Source: Bailinhaonella thermotolerans (lineage in GTDB: Bacteria > Actinomycetota > Actinomycetes > Streptosporangiales > Streptosporangiaceae). From it: a stretch of DNA of 64,000 bases. The DNA lies in contig NZ_QZEY01000013.1 in NCBI RefSeq assembly GCF_003594875.1, forward strand, positions 175,747 through 239,746, in the 5' to 3' direction. The notes beneath the pieces are model-generated. The model was not told the origin of the DNA and ran no database searches. It saw nothing but the letters and a program-made list of their open reading frames with translations. Below, one piece after another: positions 19,895-29,067 of this stretch. Position 1 is the stretch's first letter. Each line of letters opens with the position of its first letter. A program made the translations under genes and the position numbers.

Positions 19895-19934
19895 GCGAGG
19901 CCCCGGTCCCCCGCTCGGGAGGCCGGGGCCTCGC
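19895..19934 (+). terminator. Hairpin after amino acid transporter operon
   Basis: Arms 19895-19906 and 19923-19934 form a perfect 12-bp GC stem with a 16-base loop, seven bases after the stop. There is no T-run, as is common in high-GC actinobacteria. Confidence 0.65.
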
Positions 19935-19939
19935 GCCAT

Positions 19940-20165
19940 GCCGTACGGCCGCCGCCCGGCCTCCTGAGCCGTACGGCCGCCGCCCGGCCTCCCGAGCCGT
20001 ACGGCCGCCGCCGGGCCTCCCACACGAGACGGTACGGCGTGAGCGCGAGCCCGCGCCGGTACGGCGGGCGCGAGGTGCGGCGAGGGCGCGCGAGCTGCGG
20101 CGGGCGCGAGGTACGGCAGGCGCGCGCGAGCTGCGGCGGGCGCGAGGTGCGGCGGGGGCGCGAGG
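19940..20165. repeat. 28-bp tandem repeat containing GCCGTACGGC, then degenerate repeats
   Basis: Three head-to-tail copies begin with GCCGTACGGC at 19940, 19968 and 19996, a 28-bp period. Downstream (20030-20165) are short degenerate repeats of a cgggcgcgaggt type. No gene is visible in the 368 bases between the transporter operon and the next gene. Confidence 0.8.
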
Positions 20166-20256
20166 TGTGGCGATGTCCGCGGAACGGAATGGGAGCGGGC
20201 CGCCGCGTGTAATACTCGGAAGACAGAATCGGTCATTACATCGGTAGGGCTCGCTC

Positions 20257-20814
20257 GTGGATCTGACGTCGTACGCGGAGCTGGCGGTCCAGCTCGTCAA
20301 CACCGGGGAGGACCGGGAGGACCGGCTCGCCGACCTCGCGAGCCTGCGGCGGATGCTGCTGGAGGAGCAGCGGCCGCACCTGGCCGAGATCGCCACCGAC
20401 GCCGACCTGGACCCGCTGCGGGGCCTGCGCGGGGAGCTGCGGGCGGTGTTCGACGCGGTGGAGGCGGGCGAGCACGCGGCCGGGGTGGACCGGCTCAACG
20501 TGCTGCTGGTTCGGCACCCCATCCACCCGCAGATCTCCGGTCACGACGACGAGGACTGGCACATGCACCTCACCGAGGACGGGGGCGCGGCCGACATCTA
20601 CGCGGTCGGCGCGGTGATGGGCCTGGCCACGATCGTGACGACGCTCGGCATCGACCGGCTCGGGGTCTGCCGGTCCTCCCCCTGCCGCCGCGTCTACCTG
20701 GACACCTCGTCCAACCGCTCGCGCCGCTACTGCTCCGAGCGCTGTGCCAGCCGGGCGAACGTCGCCGCCTACCGGGCCCGCCGCCGCGAGACGGCCGGCC
20801 GGGGCGGCCAGTAA
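20257..20814 (+). CDS. CGNR zinc-finger (ABATE-type) protein
   Basis: A 185-aa protein whose N-terminal region resembles the ABATE stress domain and whose C-terminus is a CGNR-type zinc finger (CRSSPCRRVYLDTSSNRSRR then YCSERCASRANVAAYRARR). Such proteins are thought to bind DNA. It starts at GTG 20257 after a locally AT-richer stretch. Its last 46 bases overlap the convergent sodX gene. No target can be inferred. Confidence 0.85.
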   Translation: MDLTSYAELAVQLVNTGEDREDRLADLASLRRMLLEEQRPHLAEIATDADLDPLRGLRGELRAVFDAVEAGEHAAGVDRLNVLLVRHPIHPQISGHDDEDWHMHLTEDGGAADIYAVGAVMGLATIVTTLGIDRLGVCRSSPCRRVYLDTSSNRSRRYCSERCASRANVAAYRARRRETAGRGGQ

Positions 20815-21098
20815 CGCCAGACCACCTTCCCCACCACCGCCGACTCGGGCACCGCGCCGAAGTCCCAGCTGTCGCGGCGCCCGGACGCGTCCTGGTTGTC
20901 GCTCTCCAGCCACCAGCCGCCGTCCTCGCGGTGCGTCACCCGCTTCACGATGAGCCTGCCGTCCTCCGGGGACCGCGCGACCACCACGTCGCCGTCGCGG
21001 ACCCGGGCGTCGCGCCGTACGAGGAGCTGGTCGCCGGGGCGGAGGCCGGGCCGCATGGACTCGCCCTCGACCACGACGCGCAGCCACGGGGCGCGCAT
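20769..21098 (-). CDS. sodX: Nickel-type superoxide dismutase maturation protease (S26 family)
   Basis: A 109-aa S26 signal-peptidase-like enzyme with catalytic Ser14 in GESMRPGLRPGD and the general-base Lys in LIVKRVTHR, ending in a VVGKVVWRYWP strand. Position is decisive: it is divergent from sodN, the gene whose product needs N-terminal processing to expose the nickel-binding His. It has no obvious membrane helix. Its 3' end overlaps the convergent CGNR gene. Confidence 0.88.
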   Translation of the reverse strand: MRAPWLRVVVEGESMRPGLRPGDQLLVRRDARVRDGDVVVARSPEDGRLIVKRVTHREDGGWWLESDNQDASGRRDSWDFGAVPESAVVGKVVWRYWPPRPAVSRRRAR

Positions 21099-21177
21099 GG
21101 CCCCCTCCTCTCGATCGCCGGTGAAACGGCGGAGTAGTGTCTTGCGGGTAAGCGTTTTACAGCGAGGAAGGATTCAA

Positions 21178-21582
21178 ATGCTCGCACGACTGCTGCGGCC
21201 CAAGCACGTCGCCTCGGCCCACTGCGATCTCCCCTGCGGTGTGTACGACCCGGCTCAGGCCCGGATCGAGGCCGAGTCGGTCAAGGCGATCATGGAGAAG
21301 TACAACGCGAACGACGACCCGGTCTTCCGGACGCGCGCGCTGATCATCAAGGAGAAGCGGGCCGAGCTGGTCAAGCACCACCTCTGGGTGCTCTGGACCG
21401 ACTACTTCAAGCCCCAGCACGTGGAGAAGTACCCGCAGCTCCACCAGCTCTTCTGGGAGGCCACGAAGCTGGCCGGCGCGGCCGGCGGCAAGGGCACCGT
21501 GGACGTGTCCCAGGCCGACGAGCTGCTCGCCAAGATCGAGGAGATCAGCAAGATCTTCTGGGAGACCAAGCAGGCCGCCTGA
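21178..21582 (+). CDS. sodN: Nickel superoxide dismutase
   Basis: A 134-aa precursor. Residues 1-14 are the propeptide; cleavage before His15 produces the nickel hook HCDLPCGVYDPAQ, with His15, Cys16 and Cys20 as ligands. It disproportionates superoxide in the cytoplasm. ATG 21178 follows GAGGAAGG. sodX is divergent, 79 bases away, so a shared promoter region may coordinate both. A perfect 16-bp hairpin follows the gene. No clear nickel-regulator site was recognised. Confidence 0.97.
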   Translation: MLARLLRPKHVASAHCDLPCGVYDPAQARIEAESVKAIMEKYNANDDPVFRTRALIIKEKRAELVKHHLWVLWTDYFKPQHVEKYPQLHQLFWEATKLAGAAGGKGTVDVSQADELLAKIEEISKIFWETKQAA

Positions 21583-21593
21583 GAGCGTCGCCG

Positions 21594-21627
21594 GCGGGCC
21601 TCGCGCGTGCTCACGCGCGAGGCCCGC
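21594..21627 (+). terminator. Terminator hairpin after sodN
   Basis: Arms 21594-21609 and 21612-21627 form a perfect 16-bp stem with a minimal loop, 11 bases after the sodN stop. Confidence 0.8.
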
Positions 21628-21774
21628 GGCGTGTCCCCCCGCTGCCCCGCTCCCCGTCCCCCCGGGTCCCGAATGCTCAAGATCGCGCTAAAGGGCGCGT
21701 CCTAGTGCGCGGGCATGGCCCGGCGGGCGGTAGGTTGCAAGCAGCGGTCCATCAAGGTGACCGTAAGGAGGAAC

Positions 21775-22194
21775 GTGACCGAGGAAACCGCCGCTCCGTC
21801 CGAGGGCCTGGCCGGCATGCGCGACACCGTGACAGTCCGCCTGCCCGCGGCGAGCGCCTACCTGTCGGTGCTGCGCACCGCGACGGCCGGGCTGGCCGCG
21901 CGTCTCGACTTCACGCTCGACGAGATCGAGGACCTGCGCATCGCCGTGGACGAAGCCTGCGCGATGCTGCTGCGCCAGGCGGTGCCCGGCACCGATCTGA
22001 CCGCCGAGTTCGAGCTGACCGGCGACGAGATGTCGGTGCGCGTGGCCGTGGAGACGGTGGAGCCGCAGGACCTCAAGCGCGACGACTTCGCGTGGATGGT
22101 GCTGACCGCCCTCGCCGACTACGTCGAGGCGGTCACCGACAAGGATCTCGCGATCGTCCTGCGGAAGCGACGCGGTGCCGCGAGGCCGGCGTGA
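21775..22194 (+). CDS. RsbW/UsfX-like anti-sigma factor
   Basis: A 139-aa GHKL-type ATPase-fold anti-sigma factor (VTVRLPAASAYLSVLRTATA; then FTLDEIEDLRIAVDEACAML). It would bind and hold the sigma factor encoded next, and be released by an anti-anti-sigma factor not present here. GTG 21775 follows AAGGAGG. Its stop overlaps the sigma-factor start as GTGA, so the two are translationally coupled in near equal amounts. Confidence 0.9.
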   Translation: MTEETAAPSEGLAGMRDTVTVRLPAASAYLSVLRTATAGLAARLDFTLDEIEDLRIAVDEACAMLLRQAVPGTDLTAEFELTGDEMSVRVAVETVEPQDLKRDDFAWMVLTALADYVEAVTDKDLAIVLRKRRGAARPA

Positions 22195-22988
22195 CGGAGA
22201 AGACCCGGGCTATGGCCGACGAACACGCTGTCCCTGATCGCGTACGGGCGCGCGAGCTCTTCGCGCGGCTCGCCACCCTGGCCCCGGACGACCCGTCCAG
22301 GCAGCGCATCCGCGACGAGCTCGTCGAGCTTCACCTCCCCCTGGTCGAATACCTCGCCCGCCGGTTCCGCAACCGGGGCGAGTGGCTCGACGACCTCACC
22401 CAGGTGGCGACCATCGGCCTGATCAAGTCGATCGACCGGTTCGACCTGGAGCGCGGTGTCGAGTTCTCCACCTACGCGACGCCCACCATCGTGGGCGAGA
22501 TCAAGCGCCACTTCCGCGACAAGGGCTGGGCCGTGCGCGTGCCGCGCCGGCTCCAGGAGCTCAAGCTCTCGCTCACCAAGGCGATAAGCGAGCTGTCGCA
22601 GCGGGAGGGCCGCGCGCCCACCGTGGCGGAGCTGGCCGAGCACCTCAACATGAGCGAGGAGGAGGTGCTGGAGGGCCTGGAGTCCGCCAACGCCTACTCC
22701 ACGGTCTCGCTCGACGCGCCCGATTCAGGCGACGACGACGCGCCCGCGGTGGCCGACTCGCTGGGCATCGTGGACGACTCGCTGGAGGGCGTGGAGTACC
22801 GCGAGTCCCTCAAGCCGCTCCTGGAGAAGCTCCCGCCGCGTGAGAAGCGCATCCTGCTGCTCCGCTTCTTCGGCAACATGACGCAGTCCCAGATCGCGGC
22901 CGAGCTCGGCATCTCCCAGATGCACGTCTCCCGCCTCCTGGCCCGCACCCTCACCCAGCTCCGCGAGGGCCTGACCGCCGAGGAGTGA
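22191..22988 (+). CDS. SigB/SigF-family RNA polymerase sigma factor
   Basis: A 265-aa group 3 sigma factor. Region 2 contains DDLTQVATIGLIKSIDRFD and GVEFSTYATPTIVGEIKRHF; region 3 RAPTVAELAEHLNMSEEEVL; region 4 LPPREKRILLLRFFGNMTQS followed by an ISQMHVSRLLAR recognition helix. It governs general stress or development genes and is controlled by the co-encoded RsbW-like protein. GTG 22191 overlaps the upstream stop; ATG 22212 is an alternative. A 20-bp hairpin follows. Confidence 0.92.
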   Translation: MTEKTRAMADEHAVPDRVRARELFARLATLAPDDPSRQRIRDELVELHLPLVEYLARRFRNRGEWLDDLTQVATIGLIKSIDRFDLERGVEFSTYATPTIVGEIKRHFRDKGWAVRVPRRLQELKLSLTKAISELSQREGRAPTVAELAEHLNMSEEEVLEGLESANAYSTVSLDAPDSGDDDAPAVADSLGIVDDSLEGVEYRESLKPLLEKLPPREKRILLLRFFGNMTQSQIAAELGISQMHVSRLLARTLTQLREGLTAEE

Positions 22989-22994
22989 CCCGCT

Positions 22995-23037
22995 CGCGAA
23001 AGGGCCCCCGCCGGTCTCCGGCGGGGGCCCTTTCGCG
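22995..23037. terminator. Bidirectional terminator between sigma factor and bioB
   Basis: Arms 22995-23014 and 23018-23037 form a perfect 20-bp stem with a 3-base loop, flanked by AAA and TTT pairs inside the stem. It lies between two convergent genes, so it can serve both. Confidence 0.9.
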
Positions 23038-23047
23038 TCCTGCCCGG

Positions 23048-24049
23048 TCAGAGGGTGTCCGAGAGGGCCTTGATGGGCATCTTGAGGTCGCGCAGGAGGG
23101 CCAGGTCGGCCTCCGGGGGGCGGCCGAGGGTCGTCAGGTAGTTGCCGACGATGATGGCGTTGACGCCGCCGAGCATGCCCTCGCGGGTGCCGAGGTCGCC
23201 GAGGGTGAGCTCGCGCCCCCCGGCGTACCGCAGGATGGTCCTGGGCAGGGCCAGGCGGAACGTGGCGATGGTCTTCAGGGCCTCCCTGCCGTCGAGCGGT
23301 GGCAGGCCGGCGAAGGGGGTGCCGGGGCGCGGGTTGAGGAAGTTGAGCGGGATCTCGTCGGGGGCCAGCTCGCCGAGCTGGGCGGCGAACTCCGCGCGCT
23401 GCCCGGCCGTCTCCCCCATGCCGACGATGCCGCCGCAGCACAGCTCCATGCCGGCCGCCCGGACCATCCGGCAGGTCTCCCAGCGCTCCTCCCAGGTGTG
23501 GGTGGTGACCACCTGGGGGAAGTGGGAGCGCGCGGTCTCCAGGTTGTGGTTGTAGCGGTGGACGCCCATCTCGGCCAGCTCGTCCACCTGCGCCCGCGTG
23601 AGCATGCCCAGGGAGCAGGCCACGTTGATGTCCACGGCCTCCCTGATGGCCTTGACGCCCTGGCGCACCTGGTCCATCAGGCGCCGGTCGGGCCCGCGCA
23701 CGGCGGCCACGATGCAGAACTCCGTCGCGCCGGTGGCCGCCGTCTCCCTCGCCGCCTCGACCAGCCGGGGGATCTCCAGCCAGACCGAGCGCACCGGGGA
23801 CTCGAACCTGCCCGACTGGGAGCAGAAGTGGCAGTCCTCGGGGCAGCCCCCGGTCTTGAGGGAGACGATCCCCTCGACCTCGACCTCGGGGCCGCACCAG
23901 GCGAGACGCACCTCGTGGGCCAGGGCCAGCAGGTCGGGCAGGCGGTCGTCGGGGAGCGTCAGGCACGCGAGGGCCTGGGCCTCGGAGAGCCCGCGGCCCT
24001 CGCCGAGCACCTGGTCGCGGGCGACGTCGAGGATGCCGGTTCCGGTCAC
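23048..24049 (-). CDS. bioB: Biotin synthase
   Basis: A 333-aa radical SAM enzyme inserting sulfur into dethiobiotin, the last step of biotin synthesis. The 4Fe-4S/SAM cysteines are Cys69, Cys73 and Cys76 in [16 protein letters not shown] and GGIVGMGET segments are typical. GTG 24049 overlaps the bioD stop by four bases. In actinobacteria the enzyme needs the helper BsaP, which is encoded separately at 40227-40409. It is last in the operon before the bidirectional terminator. Confidence 0.97.
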   Translation of the reverse strand: MTGTGILDVARDQVLGEGRGLSEAQALACLTLPDDRLPDLLALAHEVRLAWCGPEVEVEGIVSLKTGGCPEDCHFCSQSGRFESPVRSVWLEIPRLVEAARETAATGATEFCIVAAVRGPDRRLMDQVRQGVKAIREAVDINVACSLGMLTRAQVDELAEMGVHRYNHNLETARSHFPQVVTTHTWEERWETCRMVRAAGMELCCGGIVGMGETAGQRAEFAAQLGELAPDEIPLNFLNPRPGTPFAGLPPLDGREALKTIATFRLALPRTILRYAGGRELTLGDLGTREGMLGGVNAIIVGNYLTTLGRPPEADLALLRDLKMPIKALSDTL

Positions 24050-24768
24050 CGGGCCAGCTTAGATCGCTCCCTGAAGGCCGCGGGGTCGAATCCGCCGCCC
24101 AGGGTCGCCGACAGCGAGGCGTGCGCCGCCGCCCAGAAGTCGGTGGCGTCGAGTTCGCCCGCGCCCTCGGGGATCGCGCCGGACAGCGGCCGCGCGGCCA
24201 GCATCTCCAGGTCCCCGACGTTCAGCCGGTCCGCGAGGCCCGGATCGCGCGGCCACGACCCGATCACCACCCCGGCCAGGCTCAGCCCCCGGTGGGCCAT
24301 CGCCTCCAGCGTGAGCGCGGTGTGGTTGAGCGTGCCGAGCCCCGCCCTGGCCACCACGAGCACCTGTGCGCCGGTCGCGCGCGCCAGGTCGGCCAGCGTG
24401 CCGCCCTCCTGGTCGAACCGCACCAGCAGCCCGCCGGCCCCCTCGACCAGCACCAGCCGCCGCGTCCCGGCAAGGTCGCGGATCCGCGCCGCCGCGTCCC
24501 GCAGCGACACCGGCGGCAGCCCGCTCACCCGGGCCGCCGCCGCCGGGGACAGCGGGTCCGGGAACCTGGCGTACTCGTGCAGGTCCGTCACCCCGGACAG
24601 CCGCGCGACCTCGTCCAGGTCGCCCGCCTCGCCGGGCCCGACCCCGGTCTGCGCCGGCTTCACCACCGCCACCGAGGTGCCCCGGGCGCGGGCCAGCGCC
24701 GCCACCGCCGCCGTCACCACGGTCTTGCCGACCCCGGTGTCGGTCCCCGTCACCACCAGCACGCTCAT
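24046..24768 (-). CDS. bioD: Dethiobiotin synthetase
   Basis: A 240-aa ATP-dependent carboxylase closing the ureido ring from 7,8-diaminopelargonate. The P-loop GTDTGVGKT is at 8-16 and catalytic Lys37 in [22 protein letters not shown] is also typical. It is coupled to bioB by a 4-base overlap. A 130-base gap separates it from the GntR gene upstream, enough for an internal promoter. Confidence 0.95.
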   Translation of the reverse strand: MSVLVVTGTDTGVGKTVVTAAVAALARARGTSVAVVKPAQTGVGPGEAGDLDEVARLSGVTDLHEYARFPDPLSPAAAARVSGLPPVSLRDAAARIRDLAGTRRLVLVEGAGGLLVRFDQEGGTLADLARATGAQVLVVARAGLGTLNHTALTLEAMAHRGLSLAGVVIGSWPRDPGLADRLNVGDLEMLAARPLSGAIPEGAGELDATDFWAAAHASLSATLGGGFDPAAFRERSKLAR

Positions 24769-24898
24769 CCCGCGTCCCCTTCGTCGCCGTGTCCCACCCA
24801 GGATCGCGTACGCCGGGGGCCGTCCTCCTCGTCTCGATCGTGCGATTCCGGCCGCGCCGTATGTGGGGAACCCACAGGACCGGCGCGGCCGGCGGGCG

Positions 24899-25633
24899 TC
24901 AGGAGACGCCGCCGGGGCGGCGCAGGCGGGTGACGAACTTGTACCGGTCGCCGCGGTACAGCGACTGGGCCCACTCGACCGGGTGGCCGTCGGCGTCGAA
25001 CGCGTGCCGGGAGAGCAGGAGCATGGGCAGGCCGACGTCCACGCCGAGGAGCTGCGCGTCGTACGGCGTGGCCAGGATCGTCTCGATGACCTCCTCGGCC
25101 TCGCTCAGCCGTACGTCGTAGGCGTTGTGCAGCGTGTCGTACAGCGACGAGGGGTTGGTCTCCAGTTGCTTGCGCAGGCCCGGGAAGCGCCGCGCCGACA
25201 GGTGGGTGGTGTCGATGGACATCGGCTCGCCGTTGGCCAGGCGGAGGCGGTGGATGCGCAGCACGCGCCCGCCGGGGCGGATGGCCAGCCGGTGGCCCAG
25301 GGCCTCGTCGGCGGTGATGTAGCTGATGTCCAGGATCTTGGTGTCCGGGTTGAGGCCGACGGTGCGCAGGTCGCCGGTGTAGCTGGTGAGCTGGAGCACC
25401 TGGGCGACCTTGGGCTGGGCGACGAACGTGCCCTTGCCCTGGATGCGCAGCAGCCTGCCCTCGACGACCAGCTCGGCCAGCGCCTGCCGCACGGTCGTCC
25501 TGGAGGTCTCGAACAGCACGGCGAGGGTCCGCTCCGGCGGCAGCGGGCTGCCCGGCGCGAGCGACTTGGTCAGCTCCAGCAGCCGCCCCTTCACGTCGTA
25601 GTACTTCGGGATCCGTGCGATCTCTTCGGTCAC
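24899..25633 (-). CDS. DasR-like GntR/HutC-family regulator inside the biotin operon
   Basis: A 244-aa regulator with a GntR winged helix ([20 protein letters not shown] then [18 protein letters not shown]) and a UTRA sensor domain ([47 protein letters not shown]). From memory it is strikingly similar along its length to Streptomyces DasR, the N-acetylglucosamine regulator. GTG 25633 overlaps the bioF stop as GTGA. A sugar-type regulator coupled to biotin genes is unexpected; it may have been retuned to another ligand, or sit there by chance. I saw no full dre-type site in the window. Confidence 0.88.
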   Translation of the reverse strand: MTEEIARIPKYYDVKGRLLELTKSLAPGSPLPPERTLAVLFETSRTTVRQALAELVVEGRLLRIQGKGTFVAQPKVAQVLQLTSYTGDLRTVGLNPDTKILDISYITADEALGHRLAIRPGGRVLRIHRLRLANGEPMSIDTTHLSARRFPGLRKQLETNPSSLYDTLHNAYDVRLSEAEEVIETILATPYDAQLLGVDVGLPMLLLSRHAFDADGHPVEWAQSLYRGDRYKFVTRLRRPGGVS

Positions 25634-26787
25634 GGACGCGCTCCCATCTCCGCCACCGCCCGCAGGGCGCGCTGGATCACCTCAAGGTCGCCGGGGCCCA
25701 GGTCCGCCCGTGACGTGAGCCGCAGGCAGGAGCGGCCCGGCGGCACGGACGGAGGCCGGAAGCAGCCGACCCTCGCTCCATGATCGGCGCACCGGGCGGC
25801 CGCGTCGAGCGCGCGTTCCGGCGGGCCGAGGAACACCGGCACCACCGCCGCCGCGGGGTCGTTGCTCTCCAGGCCGATCTCCGCGCAGTACGCCGCCAGC
25901 TTGACGGCGTGGTCGCGGGCCCGTGCGGGCAGGTCCGGCTCCGACTCGATGATTCCCAGCGCCGCCAGGGCCGAACCCGCGCAGGCCGGCGCGAGGCCGG
26001 TGTCGAAGATGAAGGACCGGCCCGTGTCCAGCAGCGTCTGGACCACCTCGGGCCCGCCCAGCACGGCGCCGCCCTGCGAGCCCAGCGACTTCGACAGCGT
26101 CACCGTCCGCACGACGTACGGCGAGGCCGAGAGCCCCGCCGCGGCCACCGCGCCCCGGCCGCCCTCGCCGACGACCCCGAGGGAGTGCGCCTCGTCCACC
26201 ACCAGCAGGGCCCCGTGGCGTACGGCGACGTCGTGCAGGGCGGCCAGGGGGGCGAGGTCGCCGTCCACCGAGAACACCGCGTCGGTGACCACGAGCGCGG
26301 CCTCCTCCGGCCGGCCGGCGAGCGCGGCCTCCACGGCCTCGACGTCCCGGTGCGGCGTGACCACCACGCGGGAGCGCGACAGGCGGCAGGCGTCCACGAT
26401 GGAGGCGTGGTTGCCGGCGTCGGAGACCACGAGGGCGTCCCGCCCGCCCAGCGCGGCCACGGCGGCGAGGTTGGCCAGGTAACCCGAGGAGAAGACCAGG
26501 GCGTCCGGCGAGCCCGCGAAGGCCGCCAGGCGCTCCTCCAGCTCCGCGTGGAGCCGGGTGCTGCCGGTCACCAGCCGCGAGCCGGTGGAGCCCGCGCCCC
26601 ACACGCGCGCGGCCTCGGCGGCGGCCCCGGTGACCCGGGGGTCGCGGGCCAGCCCCAGGTAGTCGTTGGAGGCGAGATCGAGCAGCCCGTCGTGGTCGGG
26701 CCCGCGGGACCGCCGGGTCCGCCTCAGGCCGGCCGCGTGGCGCGCCTCGGCGGCGCGGCGCAGCCTGGCGAGGGGGTCGTTGCGCAT
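25630..26787 (-). CDS. bioF: 8-amino-7-oxononanoate synthase
   Basis: A 385-aa PLP enzyme condensing pimeloyl thioester with alanine at the start of biotin ring assembly. PLP Lys233 lies in [11 protein letters not shown], with Asp199 and His201 in VVDEAHSLG and NDYLGL at 41-46. ATG 26787 is preceded by GAGGAGAGAAGG; the open frame to 26895 runs through the promoter. It is the first gene of bioF-gntR-bioD-bioB. No bioA is in the window. Confidence 0.94.
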   Translation of the reverse strand: MRNDPLARLRRAAEARHAAGLRRTRRSRGPDHDGLLDLASNDYLGLARDPRVTGAAAEAARVWGAGSTGSRLVTGSTRLHAELEERLAAFAGSPDALVFSSGYLANLAAVAALGGRDALVVSDAGNHASIVDACRLSRSRVVVTPHRDVEAVEAALAGRPEEAALVVTDAVFSVDGDLAPLAALHDVAVRHGALLVVDEAHSLGVVGEGGRGAVAAAGLSASPYVVRTVTLSKSLGSQGGAVLGGPEVVQTLLDTGRSFIFDTGLAPACAGSALAALGIIESEPDLPARARDHAVKLAAYCAEIGLESNDPAAAVVPVFLGPPERALDAAARCADHGARVGCFRPPSVPPGRSCLRLTSRADLGPGDLEVIQRALRAVAEMGARP

Positions 26788-26824
26788 ACGGCCCTTCTCT
26801 CCTCGGTCACCAGTACGTCGTCGT

Positions 26825-26834
26825 CGGTTAACCG
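26825..26834. promoter_or_regulatory. Palindrome CGGTTAACCG between bioF and pdtaS
   Basis: A perfect 10-bp palindrome with AT-rich centre, 38 bases upstream of bioF and 63 upstream of the divergent kinase gene. It could be an operator for either gene. It does not match a biotin-regulator site that I know. Confidence 0.3.
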
Positions 26835-26897
26835 GAATCCTCCCAGGCCCGGTCGGCCGATTCGCGTTCGGGCGTCCGGAAGACGCATGATGCACCC

Positions 26898-28364
26898 GTG
26901 CCGACCCTGACCGACCTGGTGCTCCGCCACACCGCCCTGGACGAGGCCGACCTGGAGTGGATGCACTCCCTGGTCTCCGACTGGCAGTTGCTGGCCGACC
27001 TGTCCTTCGCCGACCTCATCCTGTGGATCCCGCTGCGCGACGGATCCGGCTGGGTGGCGATCGCCCAGATGCGACCGACCACCGGCCCGACCGTCTACCA
27101 CGACGACGTGGTGGGCACGATAGCGAAGCGCGGGGAGCGCCTGCTCATCGACACCGCCTGGGACGAGAGGCGCATCTGCCGCGAAGGGGACCCGGACTGG
27201 TCGTCCGGTGTGCCCGTGCGCGAGGAGACCATCCCGGTACGCCGCGGCGAGCGCGTGATCGGCGTGATCCAGCGCTCCACGAACCTGTCCTCCGCGCGCA
27301 CCCCGTCCCGGCTCGAGCTGACGTACCTCCAGAGCGCGAGCGACCTGGCCCAGATGGTCGCCGAGGGGCGGTTCCCGTTCCCGGAGGAGGAGCCCATCCT
27401 CGTGCGGTCGCCCCGCGTCGGCGACGGCCTGGTGCGGCTGGACCGGGGCGGCCGCATCACCTACGCCTCGCCCAACGCCCTGTCGGCCTACCGGCGGCTG
27501 GGGCTGGCCGCCGACCTCGTGGGCGCCGACCTGGGCAAGGTGACGGCCTCGCTCTGCTACTCCGAGGAGCCGGTGGACGAGTCCCTCATGATCGTCGCCA
27601 GCGGGCGGGCGCCGCGCGAGACCGAGGTGGACGCGAACGGCGCGGTGGTGCAGCTCCGCGCCATCCCGCTGATCGTGTCCGGCAGCCGCATCGGCGCGCT
27701 CGTGCTGATCCGCGACGTGACCGAGCTGCGGCGGCGCGAGCGTGAGCTGATGACCAAGGACGCCACGATCCGGGAGATCCACCACCGGGTCAAGAACAAT
27801 CTCCAGACCGTCGCCGCGCTGCTCCGGCTCCAGGCGCGGCGGCTGCGCGTGCCCGAGGGACGCGAGGCGCTGGAGGAGGCCGTCCGCCGGGTGGGCTCGA
27901 TCGCGATCGTCCACGAGACCCTGTCGCACACGCCTGAGGAGCTGGTGGACTTCGACGATATCGCCGACCGCGTGATCGCCATGTCCGCCGAGGTGTCGGT
28001 GCCGGAGGCGCACGTCACGCCCCGCCGTACCGGCACCTTCGGGGTCCTGCCGGCCGCGATCGCGACGCCGCTGGCCATGGTCCTCACCGAGCTGCTCCAG
28101 AACGCCGTCCAGCACGGCCTGGCGCACCGCCCCGGCCGCCTCGACGTGATCGCGTCCCGCTCGCCCGGCAGGCTGGACGTCGAGGTGGCCGACAGCGGCA
28201 CGGGCTTCCCCGAGGACTTCGACGTCGAGGCCACGACCAGCCTCGGCCTCCAGATCGTGCGCACCCTGGTCGTGAGCGAGCTGGGCGGCCGCCTGGCCAT
28301 CGGCCCCCGCGACGGCGGCGGCACCCGCGTCACCCTCGACATCCCCCTCGGCGAGTCCTGCTGA
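26898..28364 (+). CDS. pdtaS: Sensor histidine kinase PdtaS
   Basis: A 488-aa soluble HisKA_2-type kinase. An N-terminal GAF-like domain (about 1-155) and a PAS domain (about 170-280) precede the dimerisation box REIHHRVKNNLQTVAALLRL, with phosphoacceptor His295/His296, and a HATPase domain (LTELLQNAVQHGLAHR; VADSGTGFPEDF). It signals to the antiterminator PdtaR, which is not in the window. Gene order with whiB1 just downstream on the other strand matches M. tuberculosis Rv3220c/Rv3219. No membrane segment is seen. Confidence 0.93.
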   Translation: MPTLTDLVLRHTALDEADLEWMHSLVSDWQLLADLSFADLILWIPLRDGSGWVAIAQMRPTTGPTVYHDDVVGTIAKRGERLLIDTAWDERRICREGDPDWSSGVPVREETIPVRRGERVIGVIQRSTNLSSARTPSRLELTYLQSASDLAQMVAEGRFPFPEEEPILVRSPRVGDGLVRLDRGGRITYASPNALSAYRRLGLAADLVGADLGKVTASLCYSEEPVDESLMIVASGRAPRETEVDANGAVVQLRAIPLIVSGSRIGALVLIRDVTELRRRERELMTKDATIREIHHRVKNNLQTVAALLRLQARRLRVPEGREALEEAVRRVGSIAIVHETLSHTPEELVDFDDIADRVIAMSAEVSVPEAHVTPRRTGTFGVLPAAIATPLAMVLTELLQNAVQHGLAHRPGRLDVIASRSPGRLDVEVADSGTGFPEDFDVEATTSLGLQIVRTLVVSELGGRLAIGPRDGGGTRVTLDIPLGESC

Positions 28365-28757
28365 GGTCGCGGACTTCCCGCGGCGTACGGCGGGCGGGCG
28401 CGGGCTCACGTCCGAGGCTCAAGCCGCACGGCGGGCGGGCTCAGGCCGTACGGCGGGGCGCGGTGCGGGGCTCGCGGCGGGCGCGGCCCGGGCCGGGCGG
28501 CGGCGAGGGGGTGTGAGCCGTGGGGCGGGAGGGGGCGGAGGGAGAACGGGCCGAGTGAAGTTCGAAGATTTTTTCGGCCTGCTCCCGGCGGCGGGCGCGG
28601 AGCCCCGTCCGGATGGCGCCAGGCGGTCTCACCTGGGGCTGGAAACAGAAGTCCTCCACAGGCCGTGGAGGCTTGTGGAGGACCGAGAGCCGGTGGGGCG
28701 GCCGCGGGCGGGGGTGGCGCGGCGCCGTGGGTCCGGGGGCGTGGTTAAGATGTTGGA
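28365..28757. other. Intergenic region between convergent pdtaS and whiB1
   Basis: This 393-base gap holds an exact GCCGTACGGC (28445-28454), a variant near 28383 and G-rich low-complexity sequence. An open frame at 28513-28767 has Gly/Arg-rich composition and overlaps whiB1; I do not accept it. No clear terminator hairpin was found. Confidence 0.5.
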
Positions 28758-29012
28758 TCAAGCGTGAGCGCGGGCACGGGCTCGGGCGGTGCGGCGCTTC
28801 AGGGCGCGGCGCTCGTCCTCGCTCAGGCCGCCCCAGACGCCGGCGTCCTGGCCCGACTCGATCGCCCACTTAAGGCACGGGTCGCTCACGGGGCACGCGT
28901 TGCAGACCTGCTTGGCCTCGTCGATCTGCAGCAGTGCCGGGCCGGTGTTGCCGATCGGGAAGAACAACTCGGGGTCCACGTCACGGCAGGCAGCGCGGTG
29001 GCGCCAGTCCAT
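28758..29012 (-). CDS. whiB1: Redox-sensing transcription factor WhiB1
   Basis: An 84-aa WhiB protein with four iron-sulfur cysteines at 9, 37, 40 and 46, the same positions as in mycobacterial WhiB1, followed by the GVWGGLSEDERRALKRR turn and basic tail. It carries a nitric-oxide-sensitive 4Fe-4S cluster and works with the primary sigma factor. ATG 29012 (MDWRHRAAC) follows AAGGAGTGG. A CRP-type site lies 56 bases upstream of the start, recalling cAMP/CRP control of whiB1 in M. tuberculosis. Confidence 0.96.
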   Translation of the reverse strand: MDWRHRAACRDVDPELFFPIGNTGPALLQIDEAKQVCNACPVSDPCLKWAIESGQDAGVWGGLSEDERRALKRRTARARARAHA

Positions 29013-29067
29013 GCGGTTCCACTCCTTCATTCGGAGCCCGGGGCTCCTGGCTCGTGCGGTCGTACTT

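Noticed and set aside
28513..28767. 84-codon plus-strand frame between pdtaS and whiB1
   Set aside because: Low-complexity composition, no ribosome binding site and overlap with the 3' end of whiB1.
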